64,000 nt of DNA from Cinnamomum chago (taxonomy: Eukaryota > Streptophyta > Magnoliopsida > Laurales > Lauraceae), in assembly GCA_038049695.1 (NCBI GenBank), contig CP142451.1, positions 10,724,001 to 10,788,000 on the forward strand. The letters are read 5' to 3'. Numbering within the stretch: the stretch's first letter is position 1; every line of letters begins with the position of its first letter. Positions 23,171-34,918 of this stretch are shown here, piece by piece. Under the pieces are notes generated by a model. The model had not been told where the DNA came from and searched no databases. It saw nothing but the letters and a program-made list of their open reading frames with translations. The translations under genes were made by a program, and so were the position numbers.

Positions 23171-25060
23171 TGACCCTGCCACTTTGGGTGGGTTTTACTT
23201 GTATTTTTAAGGATTTGAAGCTGGTATTAATTGTTTATTAGGTTTGGATTTCAACAACTTGCATTGCCCTACCGCATTTGTAACTATTTATACGTTCTTT
23301 CAGTAGAATTCTTTTTTCAGCTCGCACTGAACCCCCCTGAATTTCGTTGAACCCCTAGATGATTAAAATCTCTTTCAATGGACTATAGAGCATATGATTG
23401 GGCCACATAGTATGCCTTGACCAATGAATTTAAGAAGTCTTGTAGGTAGATCACATATGAAAGAGTTGAATTAAGGGGTAGTTGACTCAAATCAGCCTCC
23501 TTGTATTAGTAAGTATAGAATTAAAATTTATCATTTTAAATAACAAAATTCTAATGAGATAATTGTCTTTTAAGTAATGTTGGAAAATGTTCAATACAAA
23601 CCCCTTTAAACTCTTGTCATCCCATATCTCACCACAACCAATTTTACGTTCCTTCATCCATCACAAAATGTTGGATTGGCAAAAAGATGTATGGTTAGGA
23701 TGCCATTAAACTCTAAAGCTACTAAATCAAGGACTGGATATATACTGTGGTGGGGGTGGTTTTTTTGGCTCTCCGTCATCCGTAAGGAGACTATTCCATC
23801 TGCTCTCCTCCCATAAGATCGCCAAGCATCGAAGTGGGCCCATGAGCTCGATATAATGTGTAGTCGGTTTGTAGAAGAATATTATCCATGTAAAATTAGT
23901 TTCCTTTCATTACATGTAAAAACTATCATAATTTTATCTTGTTGCAGTGTAATTTCAATGATATATGGTTGTCATATCTTACTAGTAACAAAGGCTCGTG
24001 CCAAACATAAATATATATTATTTTTTTTAAATACTATTAAGAGAGAAATAAATAAATAAGGTACAATTTTTTTTTATCATTCTTAAAATCTAACCTATGT
24101 TCAAAATATAAAGACGAACAAATGAAAGTAGGCTTACTGAATGTGACAACATGTTGAATTTATAGGCATAAACTTATAAACATATAAATGATATATTTAA
24201 ATGTTCAGCTATACATTGCTCACATGATTTTAAATTCTTACTGCTTTCACTTTTTTTTCAAAATTTTGATATATAGAAACATGATAGATCTATCTTTTTC
24301 CACTAGTAACAAAAATATAGCATTATTTATAAGATTTTTTTTATCAATATTATGATTTATTATTTGAAGTTTGGAATTGAATGGATACAACCCATCGTAA
24401 ATACATTTGTTCTCATATTGGTTTAAATTTCTGCAGCCCAAGCTTAATGTGTCCATAACTATGTCTGTTTGTATTTCTTATTTTGAGGGATATTGTAGAG
24501 TTTAAGTTTGGTCAACCCTTATATATAATACTATCCAATTTGGAAAGCATTCTTGAACATCTTATTGTGTTACTCTATTGTTTTTGAATAATTACATATG
24601 TGATTTTGAAAGAGAAAAAAAAAGACTAAACAGTGAAGAGGCAGTGTGTACATGTTCGTCCATCCTATGGTTTCAGAAGCCCACCTTCTTATTCTACAAT
24701 ACTATGGTGATCTCTTTCAACTTTTTTTTTTTTGCTAAAAACAAAGGAAGGATTACAAGCTGCAGTGGGTACATTAGGGAGAATAGAGACGCAATGAAAC
24801 TTGAAAACGGAGAAAGACGGTCACATAGAACAGTAAAAAGGTAAAGAAGACAACAATAACATCAAAACCAGTAGCTTCATATGAAAAGATGGAGGGTTAT
24901 TGCCGAAGGCTGCATCCTTATACTTGTACCAAAAGCCGCCCGGCCACAACGTGTGATTGATCCTAATTCCACTTTTATTGTGTAGACGAAGAAGAAATAG
25001 TCGAAAATGATGGTTTTGAAAAGAAAATTAAGCATGATAAAAAGAATATTTGTAAGAAGT
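23171..25060. other. Intergenic, no gene seen
   Basis: AT-rich DNA between the two MULE copies. Short frames near 23856 and 24578 have no family features. Nothing else recognised. Confidence 0.5.
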
Positions 25061-25785
25061 TTATAAGAGATCTTTTTGTCCCTAATTTATAAGGGATTTG
25101 AAGTGGGAACGTGCATGTGGAGTTAAGACATTCAATCCCTAGTTTATAGAAGATTATTGGTAAGAAGTTAATATGAGATTTTTTTGTCCCTAATTTATAG
25201 GGTATTTGTTACGCCCCAACCCTATTAGGGATGTCGTATATAGGATCTGATGTTTGAACCATGTGCGGATGGCAGTGAAATTAAAAAAGCCATGGAAGAT
25301 GGTTCTCAGTTCTCACAAGGGTGTTAACGTTTACACCCACCCTATGGCTATGTCTATGTGTTGTCTTATCCCACCCTATGGCTATGCCTATGTGTTGTCT
25401 TATCATGGATGTGATAAGAATGATGATGTGACATGGAATCTCTCTCTCATCATAATAATCCACTTGCTGCATGTTACTCGGTTTAGTACGTGTCCTTTGA
25501 AGTTCATGAGCTCCATTATCACATGAGAGACATGTAACTGGGATTTGAGCATATCCTCTTGTAACGCCCCAAGATCCGGGCGCCTCGAATCTCAGGATGC
25601 TTCGAGAAAGTGCCCAATAGATACGGAAAAATCAAATAATATAATCAAGTGTGAATCTCATATGAGCAAGTAAATGGACAAAACCCTATAATTTTATTTC
25701 ACTTTAAGGGATTACAAGGTACTTTCCGTAATTAAACTAACTATTTAATCCTAGGCCGACACGGTCAGCTACAAGAAAAGGAAAG

Positions 25786-26307
25786 TGTGATGCCCCGGAG
25801 TCCAACATCGACTATAGAGAGGAAAGTGAATGGGGTTATATGTAAAGTTTACACCCTTACCTTGCATGAGGCCTTTTGATGGGTTGAGGTCCATCAGAAG
25901 CAAAATCGTGAGGCCGGTGGGCCAAAGCGGACGATATCATGCATGCGTGAAGGGTGGGGCGTTACAAAATGGTATCAGAGCCGACTCTCGACTAGTTCAA
26001 GTGTGGGTCCCCTGCCGTGGTCTGGTGCAAGTGGGCGGGTCTCCATGTGGGCGGGCCAAGAGGGCTGGCAGGCTACAGGGACTAGCAGGCTACTGCACAG
26101 GGACGTGCAGCCCTAAGGGGGTGGAATGTGACGCCCCGGAGTCCTACATCGACTATAGAGAGGAAAGTGAATGGGGTTATATGTAAAGTTTACACCCTTA
26201 CCTTGCATGAGGCCTTTTGATGGGTTGAGGTCCATCAGAAGTAAAACCGTGAGGCCGGTGGGTCAAAGCGGACAATATCATGCATGCGTGAAGGGTGGGG
26301 CGTTACA
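25786..26307 (+). mobile_element. Complete TRIM retrotransposon, 522 bp
   Basis: Two 181-bp LTRs (25786-25966 and 26127-26307), each TGTGA..GTTACA, differ at about six positions. Between them, 160 bp carry a primer-binding site complementary to initiator-Met tRNA (TGGTATCAGAGCC) just after LTR 1 and a purine tract (aagggggtggaa) just before LTR 2. The element is flanked by the 5-bp duplication GAAAG (25781-25785, 26308-26312). There is no coding capacity, so replication must use proteins from other elements. It is nested in a solo LTR which is nested in a MULE. Confidence 0.95.
25970..25982 (+). other. Primer-binding site of the TRIM (tRNA-iMet)
   Basis: TGGTATCAGAGCC starts three bases after LTR 1 and is the usual complement of the 3' end of plant initiator-methionine tRNA, where minus-strand DNA synthesis would begin. 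Confidence 0.9.
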
Positions 26308-27999
26308 GAAAGAATAGAGATCTAAGTGTCAGACGTCTCTTGATGCACCAACTACATCATTCTCTGAACCCTGCGGCAACGGATCAGCCGCCAAGCAATT
26401 CTAACAATCAAAGAAAGCCGAAGAGAAGATACCTAAAAACACCAAGGATCGGGCTAGGCTTGATGAGGCATGCAAATAGGCATGTTTAGATGGCAATACA
26501 TTATATTAATAGATATGAAAGAAGACAATACCTGATCCCAGCTTAGCCTGCATGATTAGTATCTCGATAATAATACAGAATATCAGAGTGCAACAGAAAA
26601 CAGTGTAGAGTGTAGTGCATGAACGATAATCGAGATATTTATATAACAGATGTTTGATGCATCATATCAGGTAGGTAAGAGAAGCCATCATCATCAAGAC
26701 ATCATATAAATCATATAAGCACATCAAAGTCACTAGTAGCATCGATAACCTGAGAAAGTAACCTTACCATATATGTAACCATCGTGTCCTGATCCAATCC
26801 TAATAATGTCGACAGTTAAAGACAATAAATAACAGCATCCACATTACATAATAATCATACATCCAATATACATCCATAAGAGCATATAAAAGGTACGTCC
26901 ATAGTTGAAGTACAAGGGACGTGAGGGGTCATTGCCAGCCCATCGTCGTTGTCCCAACAATTATCGATGGACATCAGCCATGGGGCTCATAGCCACCCAT
27001 CGCTACCGTTACATCGAATAGGAGCGTACAATAGTCTATCAATGTCCATAGCCACTGCTAAGTCACAACCATTGGTTTTACGTGTTAGATCTACCTCAAC
27101 ACTCATCCATAGCCACGACGCGCCAGGTCTCAGTCATTGGTCTTACGTGCTAGATCTATATCCATCTATATCACCATCGGTACCTATTGTACTCAACCAC
27201 ATCTCAGTAACTCAATACTCAATATCAATGTCCATGACGGCATCATAACCCTCGGCAGACCAATCGTACATCCATAAATCCTAAAGATCACTAGGTGGGG
27301 GTACTCCGAACTGGTAGCCTTATTATTTTAATATGAGATGATAATAGTCAATGGTATGAGGCACGAAGTTCGGGTATAGTTAATCCATCTTTGTGATTCT
27401 CAACAGCTAATAATGCATACCCTTATAAACTCCGCTTCTTTATACGCTTAATTACTATTATCTCATTATACAATCCGTCTATCAGTATCTACCGTTAAGT
27501 TCCCAATATTACAGGTCAGGACTTCAAGTGCGATGTTCCGACATTTCATCCAATATGGACCGTGATCGTGGATCAGAGCCTAAGTGCAGTGCCCTGATTT
27601 ATAATACCTCTCGAAGCCTATATCCAAGGTTCGGACCTACCGGCCAGACTTAGTGTCCGTTTCACAATATAAGGACCACATATCACAAATATATCGGAAA
27701 TCGCTGCCCCTCTCTTCGGATCCAGGGTTAAACTTTACCTAAGACTATGATCACGGAGTCCAAAATGCTTATTAAGTATCCTTGGTGCTCATGTAGGTAT
27801 TTAGCATCATAAGACATCTATAACCATTGAATCAGGTTCTGTTTTACAACCCAAGACCCTACTTAGGTGGCTACACGGGTCAAGGTTAAGCCCGGCCCTT
27901 GACTCGTGTCTCGCGTATCCTAAACAGTCAAAATGGAAGGTCAACAGGGCCCACACATGATCAGATAAAAAAAGGAAACTAAATTTGAAAAATCACTAT

Positions 28000-28305
28000 T
28001 TACAGTGTACCGGGTCGACATCATGGGTACACGGGTTGAGCCGCTGCACTGTGGAAGTGGACAATTAACTGGGAGACAGAAATCACATTTTAGAGAGTTT
28101 CCGGTCGACCTGGAGGGTATCTAGGTTGACTGGGTAAACTGTGGGAATTTTCACAAACATCTGGCAGGTGAGGGGTACTGCAATGTAGCCAGTCGACCAG
28201 GTACACTGGGTTTCTGTACCCTGTGACCATTCTGCTCTCAGTTGAGGGAAGAGTCCCCTATGTGCTAGGTCGACATCCTGGGTGACCAAGTCGACCGGGT
28301 ACACA
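28000..28305. repeat. Decayed array of GGTCGAC inverted repeats in the LTR
   Basis: About four units spaced some 90 bp apart pair a motif like CAGTGTACCGGGTCGAC with a downstream inverted partner such as GTCGACCGGGTACAC. They correspond to the better preserved array at 36622-37140. Confidence 0.6.
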
Positions 28306-30110
28306 CGAAATCCATATATTTAACATTCTGTCATCTTTCCTTTTTCATCAAAACTCCATCAAATGGATCCCAGATCTTTACCAAAAACTTTCAAACATCA
28401 AACACACCTCCCACATCATGATCTCATCACAAATGGGCCATTGATCTTCCACATGAGGGATTCTCATCCATCAACGGCCAACAACACATAAGAAAAGAGC
28501 TTAGAACCACAACACATACACCATCCAGTCAACCATCTAAATACATAAATCATATTAACTAACCATAAAAGATAGTAATTAACAATCTATAAGCATATTA
28601 ATCACTTAAATTAGAGAATCTAAGCATGTCTACTTGCCTAATTTGGAAGAAAGCTCCTCAAATAGCTTGAGCTCCACTTCAATAGCTCTAAGATCACCCC
28701 AATAGTTGAATCTACAATCTCTACAACCATTCCCAAAGAGAGAAATACATAAGAAAGAGAAATCTAAGAGAAAAGATTATTTTACAAGGAAATGGAAAAA
28801 GGGAGAAGGAGATTACCTTTACTTGGAGAGGAAAGAGAGATCTAGGAGATGAGATGAGCTCCTTGGCTTGTAGATGGCTAGATGTAGATGAGGCTCTAAC
28901 TTCTAGTAATTGGAGGGCTAGGATTTAGAGAGAGAGAGAGACCCTAATCTCTAACTTAGAAAGAGAGAGAGATGGGAGGGAAATTATAGTGAAATGAGAG
29001 GAAGAGGTAAGAGGGGTTTCTTTTATAGAGGTTGGTTGAGTTATAGTCTAAAATGCCCTCTTTTGCTAGTGTAAGTTTTGGATAAGGATGAGGGTATTTG
29101 GGGAAGGTTAAAATAGAATGACCAAAAGGTCCTTGGTTGCCAATAGAAATAAAGAATAAGGACTAGGGTAGTTAAGGTATTCACATATAATGACTAAAAT
29201 ATCCTTAAATGAGTGGTTGTGAATAAAGGAGCCTAAGGGCAATAAAGGTAGGCTATTTATTATGACAAAAGTGTCAATGTTTACTTGGTAGAGGATAAAT
29301 GAGCGAAGGTCATTTATGGTATTAAGATTTCCAAAAAGGAGGGAAAATGTGTGGTAGGAAAGACTAGAGTATCATCACATGATAAATGGGCTAATGAGTT
29401 AGGGCATAAGTAGTTGGGTCATTCTAAGAAAAATTACACCACTCTGTAAGGGAAACACATCTATTATTATAATTATAACTAAGGCCTCTAATTGGTTAAT
29501 TAATTCTAAGAAAAGCACTATTAATCTCACAAGGGTCTCAATCCTATAAACTAGGCTTAATTAATGGGAAATTACTAACTTCTCATACTAATCGCCTAGT
29601 AAATAAGATAACTTATGGTTGGCTTGATCAAATTAGGTCCCACTAGGTATTCCTAAGAACGGGTCCTTACACCTCTTCTTGTCACCTCCAACTTATTTTA
29701 TAATGTAGTAGCTCAATAGACACGTAAACCCCACATGCCATTCTTGGAGGTCGGTTGTTACTGTAGTAACTCATATTCGGTCCCACCCAACCACCTTTTT
29801 ATATTCCTTAAAGACTCTTTCATTACACCCATCTAATATACTTTTTTTCCTACTCACTTTTTCGTATTAATTCGTCTACATTAGTGCTCGTTAAGTATGA
29901 TTCCCTTCATTCTAGGGAACCAGGCAGAAACAGTTATTCATTTGGAGGCCCCAACTCGAAGGACAGGGAAGACATATCAACTCTTGCTAATAAAGATACA
30001 TTTGAGTTTGTTGAGTCAGATATTTTCCAATTTCAAGAACCAGTGAGACACAATTTGGTCAATAATCATACTGTCGTGTGTGAAGGCACTTGCTGGGAAT
30101 CAAGAATGAC

Positions 30111-31767
30111 CTAATTAGAACTCTCCAAGTGGCAAAGAGTTGTTAAAGTATAATTTTAGAACTTTCTTTGTAATTTCAATGATTCATCCTTGATGCATTT
30201 GCTTATCTCTGTCAAATCCTAACATTCATTAGGGGAACATTAGTCTTGGGCAGCGTGAGAAGCCTTAATTGGGATATAGGGTGGTTATATCAATAAATAG
30301 TATGGGTGTATTTGTTCAACAAATTGGGCATGCAAATGGGGTTGGTTCTGATTGGTTTGTAGACCACATTAGGCTTGGGGGATGGGACGTTGCATGGCCA
30401 ATTGGGTTGTATTCCACATCATTTATGGAGCGTGATTGTAAGTAGTAAAAGGTAAAGTAAAAAAAGGTAGTGCAAGGCAGGCATGGTTGATTATTAAGGT
30501 TGGTCGTTGGTCAAGAGAGAGATAGATGAGGTAGATATAGGTGGTCACAATCACATCCACCAAATGGTTAGGTCAGATCAGGTCATAGCTATAAGCGTTA
30601 AATACGATGGGTGTATTTAGAAAGTCTCTTCTCACAAATCAAGACTCAAGAGTATGCTCTTTGTGCACATTCCTCACAAGGGAACTAAGAAGAAGATGCT
30701 GGAAGCTACATAAACAGCTTAAAGAGATTGGAATCAAGATTATTGAAGATGAAGGTTGAACACTCATAAAAAGAATTTCCAGGTTTTCTTTTAGAGTGCT
30801 TTTCTTTCTCAACTTATGGAGGATAATTTGGAAGGATTTCAAATTGAGGAGGAAGAAAAATAAAGAAGAAGAGAAACTCCTGTTTAGGTAGGCATGTTGA
30901 AGACTTTCAATGATTTGGATTGAGGAAAAAAAAGAATATAGAAGGCGGGTCAGATGGGTTATGCAGGTCAACCTAACCCGACCTATCTTAATATGGGTCG
31001 GATTTACAAAAACCCATGACCTATCCGTATAGAAAATAGGTCTGGGGGTAAAATGCAGGCTGGATATAGGTCGGGTGAGAGGTTAGGGTCAGAACTTGCC
31101 ATCCCCCATGTGCAATGCTGGCTCAACCTATCTAGCACAAAGCACTAGGGCCTACTCTAGATCTTGGGCCTGGCTTCAAGGGGGTATTCAATTATTTTAT
31201 ACTTGATTTAACCAAGAGATTAGCACATTGTACCCTAGTTTAACCCTACTTCTTACAATTAATACAAAAGAAACTTGATATATTATATATATTAAAGCAA
31301 ATGGAGCGGTGGGTTGTGAGGGGTGTCACCTCACCCCTAAAAATTCTCTCCTTTCAAAGCAATGCTAAAAAAGAAATATGAGATAATTAGCCGGAGGTCC
31401 CTTAGAATGGTCTTGTAAAGCCACCAATCCACCAACTTTTTCGTTAATGTCTGCAATCCATACGGTTAGATATAGTTTGGTAAGAGGTCCCTATCAAAAA
31501 TTTCCATTACTGATTTGCCCTTTTCAACTGATTAGGCATCAAATTTTAAATTTTCAAATCTTCTGTTCTCCTCTTTCAAAGATCGTCCACTGAGGCTGGA
31601 CTTCGTTGCAGAAGTTTCGGATAATGGGGTGATCGTCGATTTGAGATAGAGATAGAGAAGATCTAGACCCTAGTGGTTCTGGTCGGAGAAAACGAGGAGC
31701 GATTGGCAACGAGGCTGTCGTTCTGGTCCTAGTTGCAGAACAAAATCGAGAAACAAAGAATGTCGGA
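30111..31767. other. Intergenic, no gene seen
   Basis: Mostly AT-rich sequence. A 'gggtcggatt'/'gacctatccg' repeat-like patch lies near 30960-31080. No reading frame or element boundary is supported. Confidence 0.5.
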
Positions 31768-32172
31768 GAGATCGGAGGATCCGAAATAGCAGTGATTCAT
31801 CTCTTGAGCTCTCACCGGTCGCTTAAGAAACGAATCGGAGGACCTCTCGTACCAAGGTTGCCCATCGCCAAAAGAAGCAGGGTGAGAATGAAGAACCCAA
31901 GCATGTCTCAGAACAAAGGCGAGGAAGAAGAAGAAATGCCTGGATTGAAGCCAGGCCAGTTTTGGAACCCATCACAGAGATCGGAGGATCCAAAATCACA
32001 GTGATTCATCTCCAGAGCTTTCACCCATCGCCTGAGAAGCGATCGGAGGACCTCTCATACTGGGGTTGTCCATTGCTAAAGGAAGCAGGGCGAGAAGGAA
32101 GAGCCCAAGCCTGTCTCGGAACAGAGGCGATGAAGAAGAAGAAAGAGAACGATAGATTAAGACCAGGCTAGT
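31768..32172. repeat. Two tandem copies of a roughly 200-bp sequence
   Basis: Starting 'gatcggaggatccgaaat' and 'gatcggaggatccaaaat', the two copies share 'gcagtgattcatct', 'cggaggacctctc', 'aagaagcagg/ggaagcaggg' and 'gaagaagaaga' blocks. They are about 85 per cent alike by eye. Short frames within them differ between copies and look non-coding. Confidence 0.7.
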
Positions 32173-32289
32173 TTTGGGTTCGGGTAGGTTCCAGGTCAGC
32201 TCTGACCCGCTCAACCATCAACTAGCATGAAGACCGGAACCCACCATCGTCGTAGACCTTATCGGAGAAGAAAGGCAACGGGGACCGGG

Positions 32290-33370
32290 CATTTATCTAA
32301 ATTTTTTTGAAATTTAGCTTAATTTTTGTAAAATTTATCTGAGTTTTGGTTAAATTTATCTGAGTTTTTGCAAGATTTATCTCTATTTTTTTCAAAGTTA
32401 TATGTTTTTTGGCAAATTTATATGGGTTTTCTTCAAAATGTATCTGACCTTTTGAAAAATCTATCTAATTTTTTTGGCAAATTTATTTGCATTTTTTGAA
32501 ATCTATTTGCGTTTTTTAATTTTGTTAGTGACTTTCGAAATTTGTTTGCATTTTTTAAAATTTATTTTCATTTTTTAATTTTATTTACGTATTTTGAAAC
32601 TTATTTGCGTCTTTTGAAATTTATTTACATTTTTTGAAATTTAATTAGATCTTTTGAAATTTATTTATCTGAGTTTTGAAAAACAAATTTATCTGAGTTC
32701 TGAACAAATCTATCTGAGTTTTTATTCAAATTTATTTGAATTTCTGAAAAATATAGCTAAGTTTTTGACAAATTCATCTCTATTCTGAAATTTTTAACTG
32801 AGTTTTTGAACGAATCTTTGTGTTTTTGGCAAATTTAATTGTATTTTTTTAGATCTATTTTTGTTTTTTAATTTTATTTGTGTCTTTTGAAATTTATTTT
32901 GTATTTTCTGAAATAAATTTAATTGAGTTTTGACAAAAATAATTGAGTTTTTGACAAATTTTTCTGAAATTTGGAAAATCGGTTTATCTTAGTTTTGGCA
33001 AATGTATTTGCGATTTTTTAAATTTATTTGTTTTTTTTATTTTATTTACATCTTTTGAAAAAAATTTGTGTCTTTTGGAATTTATTAGGATATTTTGAAA
33101 TTTATTTGGATCTTCTGAAATTGATTTTCATCTTTCGAAATTATTTAGATTTTTTAAAATTTATTTGGATCTTTTGAAATGTATTTGCGTCAATTTCTCT
33201 GTGTTATTTTGAAGTTTATTGGATATTATGAAATTTATTTGCATTAATTTCTCTGTGTTATTTGAAATTTATTGCATTTTTTGAAATTATTGCTCTTTTA
33301 AAATTTATTTGCATTCTTTTGAATTTATTTGTATTTTTGGAAATTTGTTTGTGTTTTTTAGAATTTATTT
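32290..33370. repeat. 1.1-kb array of degenerate 20-bp AT-rich repeats
   Basis: The whole stretch is built from variants of 'tttgaaatttatttgcattt' and, in the first part, 'aaatttatctgagtttttg'. The period is near 20 bp with many indels. It looks like an old minisatellite and carries no coding sequence. Confidence 0.75.
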
Positions 33371-33851
33371 GTTAATCTAATTAAGGGGATTTCATTAATC
33401 ATGGACAATTAAATGGTAGTTACCATTGTTAATGGCATATCCCACTAATCGTGGGATATGATTATGAATAAAGGGTAAATTAGACATTTTAGCTCTTCAA
33501 ATTTGAAAAAAGGACCTATCACATTATGAAAAAATATTGTGGACCTAAGGCAATAAAGTGAAATGTTTAGGGACCCGTCGCCGAATACCCAAAAAAAATC
33601 ATATAGTGCTTTGGCTTTAACCCCTCCCCAAAATCTCCTTCCCAAAATTCTCTCCAATCTCTAATAATAATAATCGCAGCCCAATCTCCTCCCCAAAAAT
33701 CTCTCTCATTGCCAAGATTTGAATCTTAAATTCTTAACTTCCTACTATACATCTTTGTCTCTGAGACCGTCGTGTTATGCATCTCTTTAGAAGGTACTTG
33801 AAGAGCTCCATCCTATCCAACCTTCCAACGCCCATCTTCTTCTAGTGGATC
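33371..33851. other. Intergenic, no gene seen
   Basis: It includes an imperfect palindrome around 33420-33460 ('ggcatatcccactaatcgtgggatatg'). Nothing else recognised. Confidence 0.5.
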
Positions 33852-34063
33852 TTCTTCCAACGCCTAGCACTTCTCTGTCTCCCTCATCTCCACACTCACA
33901 CACAAAAACCGTCACCGCCCATTTTAGTTGCAGTCGATCGTTGCAGTGCAGTTGCATATCTTTCTCTGACTCCCATCTTCTTCCAACGCCTTGCACATCT
34001 CTGTCTCCCTCATCTCCACCATCACCGCCCATTTTAGTTGCAGCCGATCGTTGCAATGCAGAG
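33852..34063. repeat. Two tandem copies of about 110 bp
   Basis: 'cttccaacgcctagcacttc' near 33854 and 'cttccaacgccttgcacatc' near 33980 start two copies, each ending in 'cagccgatcgttgca' type sequence. They lie just before the Copia LTR. Confidence 0.75.
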
Positions 34064-34110
34064 AGCTTGCATGTTGAGAAGTACCTTATTTCTAGGATTA
34101 CTGTTTGGTT

Positions 34111-34337
34111 TGTTAGAATAAATCTCTTAATATTAGGGTTGTTATTGCTTAGTTAACAATTTCTTTGTTTCATGTACCACGTAGCATTAGTTGAGCTATA
34201 GTGGGTTGTTTTTACTCTTTCAGTTAGAGTTTTGTAAGGCTATAAAATGCCAGACACAGTTGCTTTCAATAAACAAGTCATTCATTCAATTTGTCTTGAG
34301 TTTTTGATCACTTGCAATCACCTTGATCATCTATTCA
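34111..34337 (+). mobile_element. 5' LTR of the Copia element
   Basis: It starts TGTTAGAATAAATCTC and ends in CA shortly before a tRNA-iMet primer-binding site. A TATA-like 'ggctataaaatgcc' lies at about 34229-34242. The start could instead be TGTTGAGAAG at 34074. The 3' LTR is missing, so the limits and TSD cannot be checked. Confidence 0.6.
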
Positions 34338-34345
34338 TAAGAAAT

Positions 34346-34357
34346 TGGTATCAGAGC
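34346..34357 (+). other. Primer-binding site of the Copia element (tRNA-iMet)
   Basis: TGGTATCAGAGC matches the initiator-Met tRNA complement used by most plant Copia elements. It sits eight bases after the proposed LTR end. Confidence 0.85.
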
Positions 34358-34452
34358 TCCCACTAGGCCTACGGAAAAAAAAAAGGTGAGCCGCAGTCTT
34401 TCGAGTGACTTGCAAACATAGGAGAGTAAGAGAGAGAAGGCGAACAAAGGCA

Positions 34453-34918
34453 ATGGAAATTTCATCCAATCATCCATACCACGCTTTGATGGTCACTATG
34501 ACCGTTGGAGCATGCTGATGGAGAATTTCTTGAGATCCAAGGAATTTTGGAGCTTGGTTGAGACAGGTTATGTGGAGCCAGAGGCAGGAGCAGCCGTGAC
34601 TGAAGCATAGCGAAAGAAACTCGAGGAATTGAAGCTTAAGGACCTAAAAGTGAAGAATTATCTATTTCAGGCAATTGACATGACTATTTTGGAGACCATC
34701 CTGGAGAAAAACACCTCGAAGCAAATCTGGGATTCGATGAAGAAGAAATACGAGGGCATCAAGCCTTCGATAAAGCCTCTGTGGAGTGTTATAAGTGCCA
34801 TAAGCTTGGCCACTTCCGATATGAATGTCCTAGTTTGGACATGGATGCAAATTATGCTGAATTGGATGAGAACAAAGAGATATTGTTGATGTCTCATGTG
34901 GAGTTGCATGAGGCTAGG
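34453..34918 (+). pseudogene. Copia gag, decayed and internally deleted
   Basis: Encoded fragments include 'RFDGHYDRWSMLMENFLRSK' and 'WSLVETGYVEPE', typical of the Copia gag (UBN2-like) domain. An in-frame TAG follows near 34608. A frame change near 34760 joins this to a zinc knuckle CYKCHKLGHFRYEC (CX2CX4HX4C). The central part of gag is missing. The sequence runs to Glu-Ala-Arg, where the 3-kb solo LTR interrupts it, and continues at 37977. Confidence 0.85.

Larger units (their letters stand above)
25560..29671. mobile_element. Solo LTR of a large Gypsy-like element (about 3.6 kb plus nested TRIM)
   Basis: It starts TGTAACGCCCCAAGATCC, ends GGGTCCTTACA, and is flanked by the exact 5-bp duplication CCTCT (25555-25559, 29672-29676). 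Removing it restores a MULE sequence that matches the sister copy. It has no coding region, no second terminal repeat, no primer-binding site and no polypurine tract of its own, so it is best read as a solo LTR left by recombination. Several segments match the LTR at 34919-37971, for example 'gaccctactta' near 27870 and 'ttgaaaaatcact' near 27986. Inverted GGTCGAC motifs lie at about 28000-28305. The name Gypsy rests on LTR size and terminus style only. Confidence 0.82.
25060..30110 (+). mobile_element. Internally deleted MULE copy, interrupted by an LTR
   Basis: This is a sister of the element at 18905-23170. After the leader and the 'acctccaacttattttataatgtag' segment it jumps, at about 29850, straight to the C-terminal linker coding sequence (SLHSREPGRNSYSFGG...). 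About 1 kb of transposase core and the SWIM finger is missing relative to the sister, which is typical of deletion derivatives. The LTR at 25560-29671 sits inside. The leader phrase 'tttttgtccctaatttata' occurs twice (about 25070 and 25180), so the left part has also been duplicated. Confidence 0.7.

Noticed and set aside
31792-32214. Short overlapping frames on both strands
   Set aside because: They lie in a tandem duplication and differ in frame between copies; no family motif.
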